A DNA stretch of 64,000 nucleotides, from NCBI GenBank assembly GCA_026393675.1, contig JAPKZQ010000043.1:1-64000 (forward strand). The letters are read 5' to 3'. The DNA comes from Acidobacteriota bacterium. GTDB taxonomy: Bacteria > Acidobacteriota > Vicinamibacteria > Vicinamibacterales > JAKQTR01. The stretch's first letter is position 1, and every line of letters begins with the position of its first letter. Positions 47,351-55,380 of this stretch are shown piece by piece. The translations under genes and the position numbers were made by a program. The notes beneath the pieces are model-generated. The model ran no database searches and was not told the origin of the DNA. It saw only the letters and a list, made by a program, of their open reading frames with translations.

Positions 47351-47909
47351 TCGAAATCGGCTCGTCACGCTGGCCGTCGTGATCGCGATCCTGGCGGTGA
47401 CGATCTGGTGGCAGTCCGCCGGCGATCCGGCGCCTGTCGCGCCGTCAGGGACGATGGCGCCGTCGGGTGGTCAACAGAGTGCATCGCCTCGTCCTGGCGT
47501 GGCGAAGGCGGTTCCTGTTGTCGCCCTGACGCGCTTGAGCCGAGAGGCACCAGAGCCAAGCGATACGGGTCGCGATCCGTTCCGATTCTCCGCGAACGGG
47601 CCCGGTTCAGGACGCGCGGGTGCGGGAACTGCGTTGCCGGTGACATCGGCCCCGCGGCCAGTCGCCAGCTCGGTCGAGTCGGCCGGTCCGCCACCACCGC
47701 CGCCGATACCGCTGAAGTTCATCGGGGTGGTCTCGAGGGGCGCAGGCACGAAGATCGCGATGCTCACCGACGGCCGTGGGGTCTATTACGGGACCGAAGG
47801 ATCTGTCATCGAAGGGCAGTATCGCATCGTCCGAATCGGCCAGGATTCGATCGACATGACGTACCTGGACGGCCGCGGCCGCAGGACGATTCCGCTGTCC
47901 GGAAGCTAG
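47340..47909 (+). CDS. pilP: PilP/GspC-like periplasmic linker protein
   Basis: A 189-residue protein with one N-terminal helix (about 8-24), a long Pro/Ser/Gly-rich linker (about 28-120), and a small beta domain (about 122-189) opening IPLKFIGVVSRGAG. That domain resembles the homology region of GspC and the beta domain of PilP, which dock the inner-membrane complex onto the secretin. It is in the pilP slot, between pilO and pilQ. Confidence 0.82.
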   Translation: MGISRNRLVTLAVVIAILAVTIWWQSAGDPAPVAPSGTMAPSGGQQSASPRPGVAKAVPVVALTRLSREAPEPSDTGRDPFRFSANGPGSGRAGAGTALPVTSAPRPVASSVESAGPPPPPPIPLKFIGVVSRGAGTKIAMLTDGRGVYYGTEGSVIEGQYRIVRIGQDSIDMTYLDGRGRRTIPLSGS

Positions 47910-47947
47910 AAGTTGGCTGTCAAGCGCGGCTGTCACGGAGCGTGGGA

Positions 47948-50479
47948 ATGTTGAGCATGCAGAGACTGCACACTACACGGTGGACGTCGACCTCGGTCCG
48001 CGGGATGGTCCTCGTCTGCGTGGTCGGCGCGCTTGTGACGGCGTGTTCGACAGGCGGCGTCTTCCAGCGTGGCGGCCAGGCGGCCATGCGTGGCGACTGG
48101 GACATGGCAGTGTCCTACTACAGCGCCGCCCTGCAGGCCCAGCCGAACCGCGTCGAGTACCGGATGGCGCTGGAGCGGGCGCAGATTGCCGCCGCGCAGA
48201 TCCACTTCGACAAGGCACGTGATATGGAGCGGCGGGATCAGCTCGACGTCGCCCTGATGGAATACCGCAAGGTGGTCGAATACCACCCGGGCAATCAGGA
48301 GGCTCGCGGGAAGATCGCCGGGATCGAGCAGACCATCCGGGATCGCGTCGAGGCGGCGCGGCCGCGTCCCGCCATCGAGGCGATGCGGGAAAAGGCGCGG
48401 AAGGCTCCGGCCGAACCGATGCTGAATCCGAAGTCGCGCGATCCGATTGACTTTACCTTCCGCGGTCAGTTGCGAGACCTCCTGATCGGGATGGGCGCGG
48501 TGGCGGGCATCACCGTCAATTTCGACCGCGACTTCCAGGAAAGGCTCTACAGCGTCGACCTGAAGAACATCTCGTTCGAACAAGCGCTGCAGCAGGTGAC
48601 TGCCGCCAATCAACTGTTCTACAAGGTGCTCGGCGAAAGCAGCATCATCATCGTCCCGGACACCGCGCAGAAGCGGCCAGCCTACGAGGAACTGGCGGTC
48701 CAGCCCTTCTACCTGTCGCACGCCGATCCGACCGATCTGATGACGCTCATCAACACGATCGTGCGAGTGTATCCGCCGACCATGCAGACCATTCAGCCGG
48801 TGCTCTCCGCAAGTAAGGCCAGCAACGTGCTCCTGGTGCGGGCGACGGTCCCGATGCTGCAGATTATCGGAAAGATCATCGAGGCCAACGACAAGCCGCG
48901 TGCGGAAGTGGTCATCGACGTGGAGATTCTCGAGGTCAATCGGAGCCGGGCGAAGCAGTATGGATTCGAGTTGAGCCAGTACCAGCTCGGCCTGACGTTG
49001 TCTCCGGAATCCGCGCCGGCCGCCGGGACCACGAGCGGAACCACGACGACGAGCACGCCGGGGCCGTTCAATCTCAGCACAGTGTCCAAAGGCGTGAGCA
49101 CCAACGATTTCTACGCTGCGGTGCCCACCGGCCTCATCAAGTTCCTCGAGTCCGACACCAACACCAAGGTCATTGCCAAGCCTCAGTTGCGGGGAACAGA
49201 AGGCGAAACGCTGATCCTGAACCTCGGCGAGGAAGTCCCGGTACCGAGCACCACGTTCACTCCAATGCTGTCGGGGGGGACGGCGTACAGCCCGATGACG
49301 TCGTTCGCGCTCAAGTCGATCGGCGTCAACATGGAGTTGAAGCCGCGGGTGACGTACGAAGGCGACGTCATCATCGAACTCAAACTCGAGGTGAGCGCCC
49401 AGGGCGCGGACAGGAACGTCGCGGGGCAGAACCTGCCATCGTTCACGTCGCGAAAAGTGGGCACGAAACTGCGCCTGCGCGACGGCGAATCTAACCTGCT
49501 GGCTGGACTGCTGCGCGAGGACGAGCGCACGTCGCTCAAGGGATTGCCCGGGACGCTGCACATCCCCATCTTGTCCAGGTTGTTTGCCTCAAACGACAAC
49601 ACGGTGGCGCAGACCGACATCGTGATGCTGCTGACGCCGCATATCGTGCGGACGCATGAACTGACGCAGGAGAACTTCATGCCGATCTACATCGGCTCGC
49701 AGCAGAATCTGGGTCTGAGCGGACCACCGCCCACGCTCGGACAGACAACCGAGCCTGAGATCGTGCCTCAGGCCGCCGCACCGCCGACGCCTCAAGCAGG
49801 CCTCCTCGCGCCAGGAACCGTGGTGCCCGGGCCGCCCGGATCGCCCATCAAGGCCGTGATTCCGGCCGGTAGTTCTCCGATTCCCGGAACCGTTGGCGTG
49901 CCTGCACAGCCAGCCGCCGCGCCGCCGGCGGTACCCCCCGCACAGCCACCACAGGGCGTCGCACCACCCGCGCAACAGGCGGCCGCGCCTCCTGCACAAC
50001 CACCGCCGCAAGTAGCGCCCGCGGCTGCTGCGCCATCAGCGCCGCCGCCCGCCAAGGCGGAAGCGCAGACGCAAGTGCTGGTGGGAGCACCAACAACGCC
50101 CATGATGGTGGCAGGTGGGCCGTACACGGTGCCCCTCGCGATCTCCGGGGCCTCGAGACTGAGCACCGTGACCTTGTCGGTCACCTTCAACCCACGCGTC
50201 TTGCGCGTGCGGCTCCCGCAAGAGGGCGACTTCATGCGGAAGGGCGGAGCGAAGGTGACCTTTGCGCACAAGATTGACGAGACGGCCGGGCGGATTGATC
50301 TGACGTTGACCCGCGCAAACGACACTGTGGGGGCATCCGGCGATGGTGTGGTCGTGGGTATCATCTTCGACGCGATTGGCGCTGGCACATCGACGCTGAC
50401 CGTGGCCGGCGTGGCGACCGCACCTGGCGGTACCACGGTTCCCCTCCAATTCGTGCCAGCGACGGTGACGGTGCGGTAG
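47948..50479 (+). CDS. pilQ: Secretin PilQ/GspD with N-terminal TPR region and C-terminal cohesin-like domain
   Basis: An 843-residue outer-membrane secretin. A lipobox LVTAC|STGG (Cys23) anchors it. TPR-like repeats occupy about 35-120 (GGQAAMRGDWDMAVSYY). An N0/STN domain (about 165-240), N1-type domain and the secretin gate (about 405-575, with EVPVPSTTFTP and LPGTLHIPILSRLFAS) follow. A Pro/Ala-rich linker (about 595-705) leads to a final beta domain (about 706-843) resembling a cohesin (YTVPLAISGASRLSTVTLSV, then IIFDAIGAGTSTLTVAGV). ATG 47948 has GGAG 7 bases upstream. The cohesin-like end is unusual for a secretin. Confidence 0.93.
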   Translation: MLSMQRLHTTRWTSTSVRGMVLVCVVGALVTACSTGGVFQRGGQAAMRGDWDMAVSYYSAALQAQPNRVEYRMALERAQIAAAQIHFDKARDMERRDQLDVALMEYRKVVEYHPGNQEARGKIAGIEQTIRDRVEAARPRPAIEAMREKARKAPAEPMLNPKSRDPIDFTFRGQLRDLLIGMGAVAGITVNFDRDFQERLYSVDLKNISFEQALQQVTAANQLFYKVLGESSIIIVPDTAQKRPAYEELAVQPFYLSHADPTDLMTLINTIVRVYPPTMQTIQPVLSASKASNVLLVRATVPMLQIIGKIIEANDKPRAEVVIDVEILEVNRSRAKQYGFELSQYQLGLTLSPESAPAAGTTSGTTTTSTPGPFNLSTVSKGVSTNDFYAAVPTGLIKFLESDTNTKVIAKPQLRGTEGETLILNLGEEVPVPSTTFTPMLSGGTAYSPMTSFALKSIGVNMELKPRVTYEGDVIIELKLEVSAQGADRNVAGQNLPSFTSRKVGTKLRLRDGESNLLAGLLREDERTSLKGLPGTLHIPILSRLFASNDNTVAQTDIVMLLTPHIVRTHELTQENFMPIYIGSQQNLGLSGPPPTLGQTTEPEIVPQAAAPPTPQAGLLAPGTVVPGPPGSPIKAVIPAGSSPIPGTVGVPAQPAAAPPAVPPAQPPQGVAPPAQQAAAPPAQPPPQVAPAAAAPSAPPPAKAEAQTQVLVGAPTTPMMVAGGPYTVPLAISGASRLSTVTLSVTFNPRVLRVRLPQEGDFMRKGGAKVTFAHKIDETAGRIDLTLTRANDTVGASGDGVVVGIIFDAIGAGTSTLTVAGVATAPGGTTVPLQFVPATVTVR

Positions 50480-50496
50480 GCCCGGCGGGATCGGCG

Positions 50497-51000
50497 ATGA
50501 CGATGAGAGTAGCGGCTGCGAATCGGCGGACGAGGGGCGCTGGAGGATTCACCTTCATTGAACTCCTCGTCGTCACGACGATTCTGCTGATCCTGTCGGC
50601 GGCGGCGATGCCGCTCGCGCGGGTCACGATTCAGCGACAGAAGGAAATCGAGTTGCACCGGGCCCTGCGCGAAATCCGGACGGCGATCGACAAGTACAAG
50701 GACGCCGTCGATCAGGGTGTGATCGGCGGAATCGAGGTGAAAGCCGGCAGCGAGGGGTACCCCGCTGATCTCGACACGCTTGTTGAGGGCGTGACGCCCC
50801 TCAACGACATGACCGGCCGGAAACTGAAGTTCTTGAGGCGCGTTCCGTTCGACCCGATGACTCGCAGCGATGGATGGGGCATGCGCTCGTACCAGGACAG
50901 CCCTAAGTCGAGTTCGTGGGGCCGGCAGAATGTATTCGACGTGTACACGAAGAGCGAGGGCGTCGCGCTCGACGGGACCAAGTATCGTGATTGGGACTGA
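50497..51000 (+). CDS. Type II secretion/type IV pilus pseudopilin, GspG-like 1
   Basis: A 167-residue pseudopilin. The prepilin peptidase site is GAGG|FTFIELLVVTTILLIL with Glu5, so it should be processed and assembled. The C-terminal part has the GspG-like layout with a helix (QRQKEIELHRALREIRTAID) and a late block KFLRRVPFDPMTRSDGWG. Two ATGs (50497, 50503) are possible. It follows pilQ by 17 bases. The next pseudopilin starts within its last 14 bases. Confidence 0.9.
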   Translation: MTMRVAAANRRTRGAGGFTFIELLVVTTILLILSAAAMPLARVTIQRQKEIELHRALREIRTAIDKYKDAVDQGVIGGIEVKAGSEGYPADLDTLVEGVTPLNDMTGRKLKFLRRVPFDPMTRSDGWGMRSYQDSPKSSSWGRQNVFDVYTKSEGVALDGTKYRDWD

Positions 51001-51424
51001 CCGTCGCCGCATCGGCTCGTCGCGGGCTCGCGCCGCATCCTGGCCCGCCGGGTTCACGATCATCGAACTGCTCGTTGTGGTGTCGATCATCGTGATCCTG
51101 GCCGGCCTCGCGATGGCGCAGTACCGCAACAGCGTGACCCGGGCTGAGGAGGCTGTGCTCAATACGGATTTGTTCCGAATGCGCGATGCGCTCGACCAGT
51201 ACTACGCCGACAAACAGCAGTACGCGCCAACGCTCGACGCGCTGGTCACCGAGGGGTACCTTCGACAGATTCCGAAAGACCCGTTTACCGGATCCGTCGA
51301 CACGTGGCAGACGGTTCAGGCCGAGCCGGACCCGAGCAATCCGTCGGCCGAACCAGGAATCTATAACGTCAAGAGCGGCTCGGACCGGAGCGCGCTTGAC
51401 GGCACCCGATATGCGGAATGGTGA
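50987..51424 (+). CDS. Type II secretion/type IV pilus pseudopilin, GspG-like 2
   Basis: A 145-residue pseudopilin with processing site PAG|FTIIELLVVVSIIVIL and Glu5. The body is the short GspG form: RMRDALDQYYADKQQYAPTL and IPKDPFTGSVDTW, with a late YNVKSGSDRSALDGTRY that echoes the C-terminus of the first pseudopilin. The start is a GTG at 50987 because an ATG is lacking near the leader. It overlaps the previous gene by 14 bases. Confidence 0.85.
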   Translation: MIGTDRRRIGSSRARAASWPAGFTIIELLVVVSIIVILAGLAMAQYRNSVTRAEEAVLNTDLFRMRDALDQYYADKQQYAPTLDALVTEGYLRQIPKDPFTGSVDTWQTVQAEPDPSNPSAEPGIYNVKSGSDRSALDGTRYAEW

Positions 51425-51567
51425 TGGACCGAAGTCCTTCGATTCATAAGTTCGTTGGCGAACTTATTCACTCAGGACTTCGTGCTGAGCGAGCAGTGTT
51501 CAACGGATCGCTTCGTAAGAATAGGCGACCGTCGTCGCGAGTCGAAGCACTCAGGGAGCAGGCCGGT

Positions 51568-52527
51568 ATGACACGACAGAATCCGACAACGGCACGGCGC
51601 CACAGCCGATGGCTGCAGGCATGCGGACTCGCGTTGGGGCTGCTGCTGACGGCGTCCTGCAGCAAGGCGTCGCTGATGGCGCCCAGCAGTAGCACGCTGA
51701 CGCTCCTGGTGAGCCGCACGACGGTCGGCCTCAGCGCCTCGGTGACTGTCACCGCCCTGGTGAATGAGTCGAGCGGTACGCCGGTCCACGATGGCACCGT
51801 CGTCGCCTTCTTCTCAACCCTCGGGACGATCAGTCCTGCGCAGGCGACCACGACGAATGGCCAGGCCACCGTGCAACTGCTGACGGGCACGCAATCTGGC
51901 GTCGCGGAGATCACCGCGACATCCGGTGGCGCCAAACTCGCGTCGACCGTCAAGGTCGGCGTGGGCGCCGCGGCCGTGGCCCGTGTCGACCTGATGGCCA
52001 GTCCCACGTCATTGCCTTCGATCGGCGGCACCACGTTGTTGACCGCCACCGTGAGTGACGGCGACGGCAATCGTCTCTCCGGGATCCCGGTCACCTTCTA
52101 CACCGACAACGGGAACCTCGACCAGAGCGGTGTGAGCACGAATAGTAATGGACAAGTCCAGGGCCAACTGACGACGACGGTGAGAGCCAGCGTCACCGCA
52201 TCAGTCGCCGGGGGCACCAGCGGGTCGGTGAGATCCGATCCGGTGATCATCACCGTGAGGACCCAACCGACGGCGTCGTTTGGCACCGTCACGGTCTCGG
52301 GGTTCCAGGCCACCTTCGTGTATTCCGCGTTTCCGGGAGCGGGTGGCGCGGCGGTCACCTCCGTGAGCATCACGTTCGGGGATGGCACGTCACAGGGATC
52401 ACTTTCACCGGGCAACCAATCCGTGGTGCATGTGTACCCCAGGATTGACAACTTCTCCGCACTCCTGACCGTTACCGACGCCGCCGGGGAGACCATGACC
52501 GCCTCGACGACCGTCGTGGTGAAATGA
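51568..52527 (+). CDS. Lipoprotein with bacterial Ig-like (Big_1) and PKD-like domains
   Basis: A 319-residue lipoprotein with lipobox LLLTASC|SK (Cys about 28). Two Ig-like beta domains (about 38-125 and 130-230) are of the invasin/Big_1 type, with repeated DGTVVAFFSTLGTISPAQ and DGDGNRLSGIPVTFY blocks. A C-terminal PKD-like domain (about 235-319) has SITFGDGTSQGSLSPG. Such domains are found in adhesins and exported surface proteins. The ATG at 51568 begins the signal peptide; an open frame upstream to 51418 lacks one. It sits inside the pseudopilin run and overlaps the last pseudopilin by 4 bases, so it is probably part of the same machine or a cargo. Confidence 0.85.
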   Translation: MTRQNPTTARRHSRWLQACGLALGLLLTASCSKASLMAPSSSTLTLLVSRTTVGLSASVTVTALVNESSGTPVHDGTVVAFFSTLGTISPAQATTTNGQATVQLLTGTQSGVAEITATSGGAKLASTVKVGVGAAAVARVDLMASPTSLPSIGGTTLLTATVSDGDGNRLSGIPVTFYTDNGNLDQSGVSTNSNGQVQGQLTTTVRASVTASVAGGTSGSVRSDPVIITVRTQPTASFGTVTVSGFQATFVYSAFPGAGGAAVTSVSITFGDGTSQGSLSPGNQSVVHVYPRIDNFSALLTVTDAAGETMTASTTVVVK

Positions 52528-53297
52528 TGCCGGGCGCGCACGCGCGACTCACTGGCCAGAGCGGCTACGCGATGGCGGTGCTCCTGGTGACACTTGCCGT
52601 GATGGGCGTTGTGATCGGTGTGGCGATGCCCATCTGGCGAACAGTCATCCAGCGGGAGAAGGAAGAGGAACTGATCTTCCGCGGCCGGCAGTACACCAGG
52701 GCGATCGGCCTCTTCCAGCGCCGCTTCGCCAATACCTACCCGCCGTCGTTTGACATGCTGGTCGAACAGAAATTCCTGCGCAAGAAGTTCAAGGACCCGA
52801 TGACCGAGGACGGCGAGTTCCAGGTTCTGTACCAGGGATCGGCGCTCGCGTTGCCTGGTGGTCGCGGCAGTCAGTCGGGCACGACCGGTCTGCAGACGGG
52901 CAGCGGGGCCAGCGCGTTCGGCGCGGGGTCCCAGGGCGCCGTCATCGGTGTCGCCAGCAGCCGGCAGGGTGAACTGCCCTCCATGATGAGCATCACGGGC
53001 GGACGAGGCGGCACGGGACCCCAAGTCGGCGTCATCGGTGTCGCCAGCAAGAGCACCGACAAGTCGATCAGGATCCTGGATGGCCGCTCGCGGTACAGCG
53101 AGTGGCAGTTCATCTGGCAGCCCACCGCAGCGCCGGGACGTGGCGGCGGTGCGAACCAACCCGGAGGTCGTGGCGGCAGGGGAGAACAGGGTGGTTTCGG
53201 CATGCCGGGTTCCGGCGCAGGGCCAGGTCGTGGACAGGGAGGCGGCCGCCAACCAGGTAGCGGCCGTCAGGGTCCTGGGATTCCACCGTCCGCCTGA
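52524..53297 (+). CDS. Atypical pseudopilin with Gly-rich C-terminal tail
   Basis: A 257-residue protein. A pseudopilin-like N-terminus is present (QSG|YAMAVLLVTLAVMGVVIGVA), but the Glu at position 5 of the mature form is Val, as in GspK-type minor pseudopilins that cap the tip. The middle has REKEEELIFRGRQYTRAIGL and KKFKDPMTEDGEF, typical of GspG-like relatives. From about residue 190 the sequence becomes Gly/Arg/Gln-rich low complexity (GRGGGANQPGGRGGRG). It starts within the stop of the Ig-like lipoprotein (ATGA). Last gene of the cluster. Confidence 0.82.
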   Translation: MMPGAHARLTGQSGYAMAVLLVTLAVMGVVIGVAMPIWRTVIQREKEEELIFRGRQYTRAIGLFQRRFANTYPPSFDMLVEQKFLRKKFKDPMTEDGEFQVLYQGSALALPGGRGSQSGTTGLQTGSGASAFGAGSQGAVIGVASSRQGELPSMMSITGGRGGTGPQVGVIGVASKSTDKSIRILDGRSRYSEWQFIWQPTAAPGRGGGANQPGGRGGRGEQGGFGMPGSGAGPGRGQGGGRQPGSGRQGPGIPPSA

Positions 53298-53302
53298 AAC
53301 AT

Positions 53303-53320
53303 TGGGTCAGACCCATTTTC
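53303..53320. terminator. Bidirectional terminator between convergent genes
   Basis: TGGGT (53303-53307) and ACCCA (53311-53315) form a stem with a three-base loop, followed by TTTTC on the plus strand. On the minus strand the same hairpin is followed by an AT-rich stretch. It lies between the end of the pseudopilin gene and the converging serine-hydrolase gene. The GGGTCAGACCC core also resembles dispersed repeats. Confidence 0.55.
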
Positions 53321-54409
53321 TCAAAGGAGAGCGTCGATGACAGCGTCGTGTACTGCGCGCCGGACCTGTTGGATGGGTTCGGCCGCGCCCGCCCGCGGAT
53401 GCACTCGGTTGGTGAGCAGCACGACGTAGAGGCCGACTCTCGGATCGATCCAGAGCGATGTGCCTGTGAATCCCGTGTGTCCAAACGCATCGGGCGACAT
53501 CCGGCCTCCGCACGAAGAGGTCGGGCGCATGGTGTCCCAGCCAAGTGCGCGTGAACTTTCCGGAACCGCAGAGGGCGTCACAAACGTCCGCATCGTTGCC
53601 TGACGAGCCAGTTGGCGAGTTCCGTTTTCATCGCCCCTCAGCGACGCCATCACCGCACGAGCAAATTGCCCGAGCGCGCCAGCCGTGCCAAAGAGGCCCG
53701 CATGGCCCGCCACCCCGCCAAGCGCCCAGGCATTGTCATCGGCGACGTCGCCAACCAGCAGACGGCCCCGCCGCGAATCGACCCGCGTCGGGGCGATCCG
53801 TTCGAGCCAGTCGGCCGGCGGCCGATACGTCAGCGCCGTCGCCCCGGAGTCGCCGAGGACGTCATGGAGGATGCGCGTCAGCTGTTGGTCCAGCGTGGCG
53901 CCGCCCGCTGCTTCGAGGGCGCATCCCAGCAGGATGAAATCGAGATCGCTGTAGAGCGAGGCGGTTCGCGGCTCGTACTCCAGCGTGCACCGATCGAGAG
54001 CCGCGACAAACTCCGTCCGGCTGGTGCACGTCTCGAATAGTGGCATCCACGCCGGCAGACCAGCGCAATGCTCGAGCAGATCCCGGATGGTCGTCGCTTG
54101 TCGATCGGCGTTCTGCCATCCGGCCACCCACGACCGGACAGGGGAGTCGAGTTGCACGACGCCGCGGTCGACCAGGCGCATGGCGATTGTCACCGTGGCA
54201 ACGACTTTCGTGAGCGACGCAAGGTCGAAGACCGTTTCGATGGTCGTGGAGCGAGCCAGCGCCTCGTAGGTGAGCGTGCCAAACGCCTCGGTCCACAGCA
54301 CTTCGTCAGCCGTGCCGACCTCGATTGAGGCGGCAGGGAACACTCTTGCGGTAATCGCGTTCCCGATCACGCGACGGATCGGCTCGATCTCTCTGATGGC
54401 TGGACTCAA
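53321..54409 (-). CDS. Beta-lactamase-family serine hydrolase (possible AmiE-type muropeptide amidase)
   Basis: A 362-residue beta-lactamase-fold hydrolase. The catalytic Ser-x-x-Lys is in DLASLTKVVATV near residue 66, and the second element is a Tyr in SLYSDLDFILLG near 156. No signal peptide is evident. It is 5 bases downstream of murQ on the same strand. In Bacillus subtilis a similar serine hydrolase, AmiE, is encoded with murQ and removes peptides from MurNAc, so a like role is plausible. Family alone would also allow an esterase or D,D-peptidase. Confidence 0.85.
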   Translation of the reverse strand: MSPAIREIEPIRRVIGNAITARVFPAASIEVGTADEVLWTEAFGTLTYEALARSTTIETVFDLASLTKVVATVTIAMRLVDRGVVQLDSPVRSWVAGWQNADRQATTIRDLLEHCAGLPAWMPLFETCTSRTEFVAALDRCTLEYEPRTASLYSDLDFILLGCALEAAGGATLDQQLTRILHDVLGDSGATALTYRPPADWLERIAPTRVDSRRGRLLVGDVADDNAWALGGVAGHAGLFGTAGALGQFARAVMASLRGDENGTRQLARQATMRTFVTPSAVPESSRALGWDTMRPTSSCGGRMSPDAFGHTGFTGTSLWIDPRVGLYVVLLTNRVHPRAGAAEPIQQVRRAVHDAVIDALL

Positions 54410-54414
54410 GGACG

Positions 54415-55380
54415 TCAGGTGGATTCGGTGGTCGAGCCGTGAGCGTCCAGCAGACCCCGGAGGCGATTCTCGATATTCTCATCGAGCGCGTCGCGCATCA
54501 ACCCCTTGGCCTTGCGCAGTCGCGACAACGACCTGGCATACGGCAGCCCGGTTTTCTGCATGACGATGGCCGCCTTGGCGTTCCAGTGGGCACGCTTGAG
54601 AATCTTCTCGGCGCCAGCCTGATCAAGGCCCGTCACGATGCCGACGATGCGCATGGCCCGATCCTTCAGCTTCTCCGATGTCGACTGCACATCGACCATC
54701 AGGTTGCCGTACGTCTTGCCGATGCGCACCATGGCGGCGGTCGACAGCATGTTCAGCACGAGCTTGGTCGCGCTGGCGGCCTTCAATCGGGTCGATCCGG
54801 CGATGACCTCGGGACCCACGCCAAGCGCAATGGTGATGTCGACGAACGTCTGCAGCTCGGAGGCCGGATCGCAGGTGACGAAGATGATCCGCGCACCGGC
54901 CCGGCGCGCCGACGCGAGACCGCCGCGCACGAACGGCGTCATCCCGGAGGCCGAGACGCCCACAAAGGCGTCGCGCCGGCTCGGGCGCATTCTCGCCACC
55001 GTGCGGGCACCCTCTTCGTACTGATCGTCGGCGCCTTCGCGGGGCCGGAAGAAGGCCGACTTGCCGCCGGCCATCACGGCCTGCACCATGTCTGGTGAGG
55101 TACCAAACGTCGGGGGCATTTCCGCGGCTTCGAGGACTCCGAGGCGGCCACTCGTGCCCGCACCAACAAACACGAGGCGTCCCCCTTTGCGGAGCGCCTG
55201 AGTGATAATGTCGACAGCCAGCGCAATACGCTCACGCTCGCGCGCAACGGCCGCCAGCATCTTGCGGTCCTCACCGAGCATCACGTCGATGATTTCGGCG
55301 GGCTCAAGCTTGTCGATGGCCAGGCTGGCTGGATTGATGGCCTCGGTTGGCAACTGCTGCCACTTAGACGGAAGCGGCAT
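54415..55380 (-). CDS. murQ: N-acetylmuramic acid 6-phosphate etherase
   Basis: A 321-residue sugar-isomerase-fold enzyme of cell-wall recycling that splits MurNAc 6-phosphate into GlcNAc 6-phosphate and lactate. The phosphate-binding block is VFVGAGTSGRLGVLEAAEMPPTF near 66-86, followed by EGARTVARM, GVSASGMTPFV and KLVLNMLSTAAMVRIGK. Start ATG 55380 is the one directly before the conserved LPTEAINPASLAID. The complementary ATG of the Xer gene shares the same CATG. Confidence 0.96.
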   Translation of the reverse strand: MPLPSKWQQLPTEAINPASLAIDKLEPAEIIDVMLGEDRKMLAAVARERERIALAVDIITQALRKGGRLVFVGAGTSGRLGVLEAAEMPPTFGTSPDMVQAVMAGGKSAFFRPREGADDQYEEGARTVARMRPSRRDAFVGVSASGMTPFVRGGLASARRAGARIIFVTCDPASELQTFVDITIALGVGPEVIAGSTRLKAASATKLVLNMLSTAAMVRIGKTYGNLMVDVQSTSEKLKDRAMRIVGIVTGLDQAGAEKILKRAHWNAKAAIVMQKTGLPYARSLSRLRKAKGLMRDALDENIENRLRGLLDAHGSTTEST

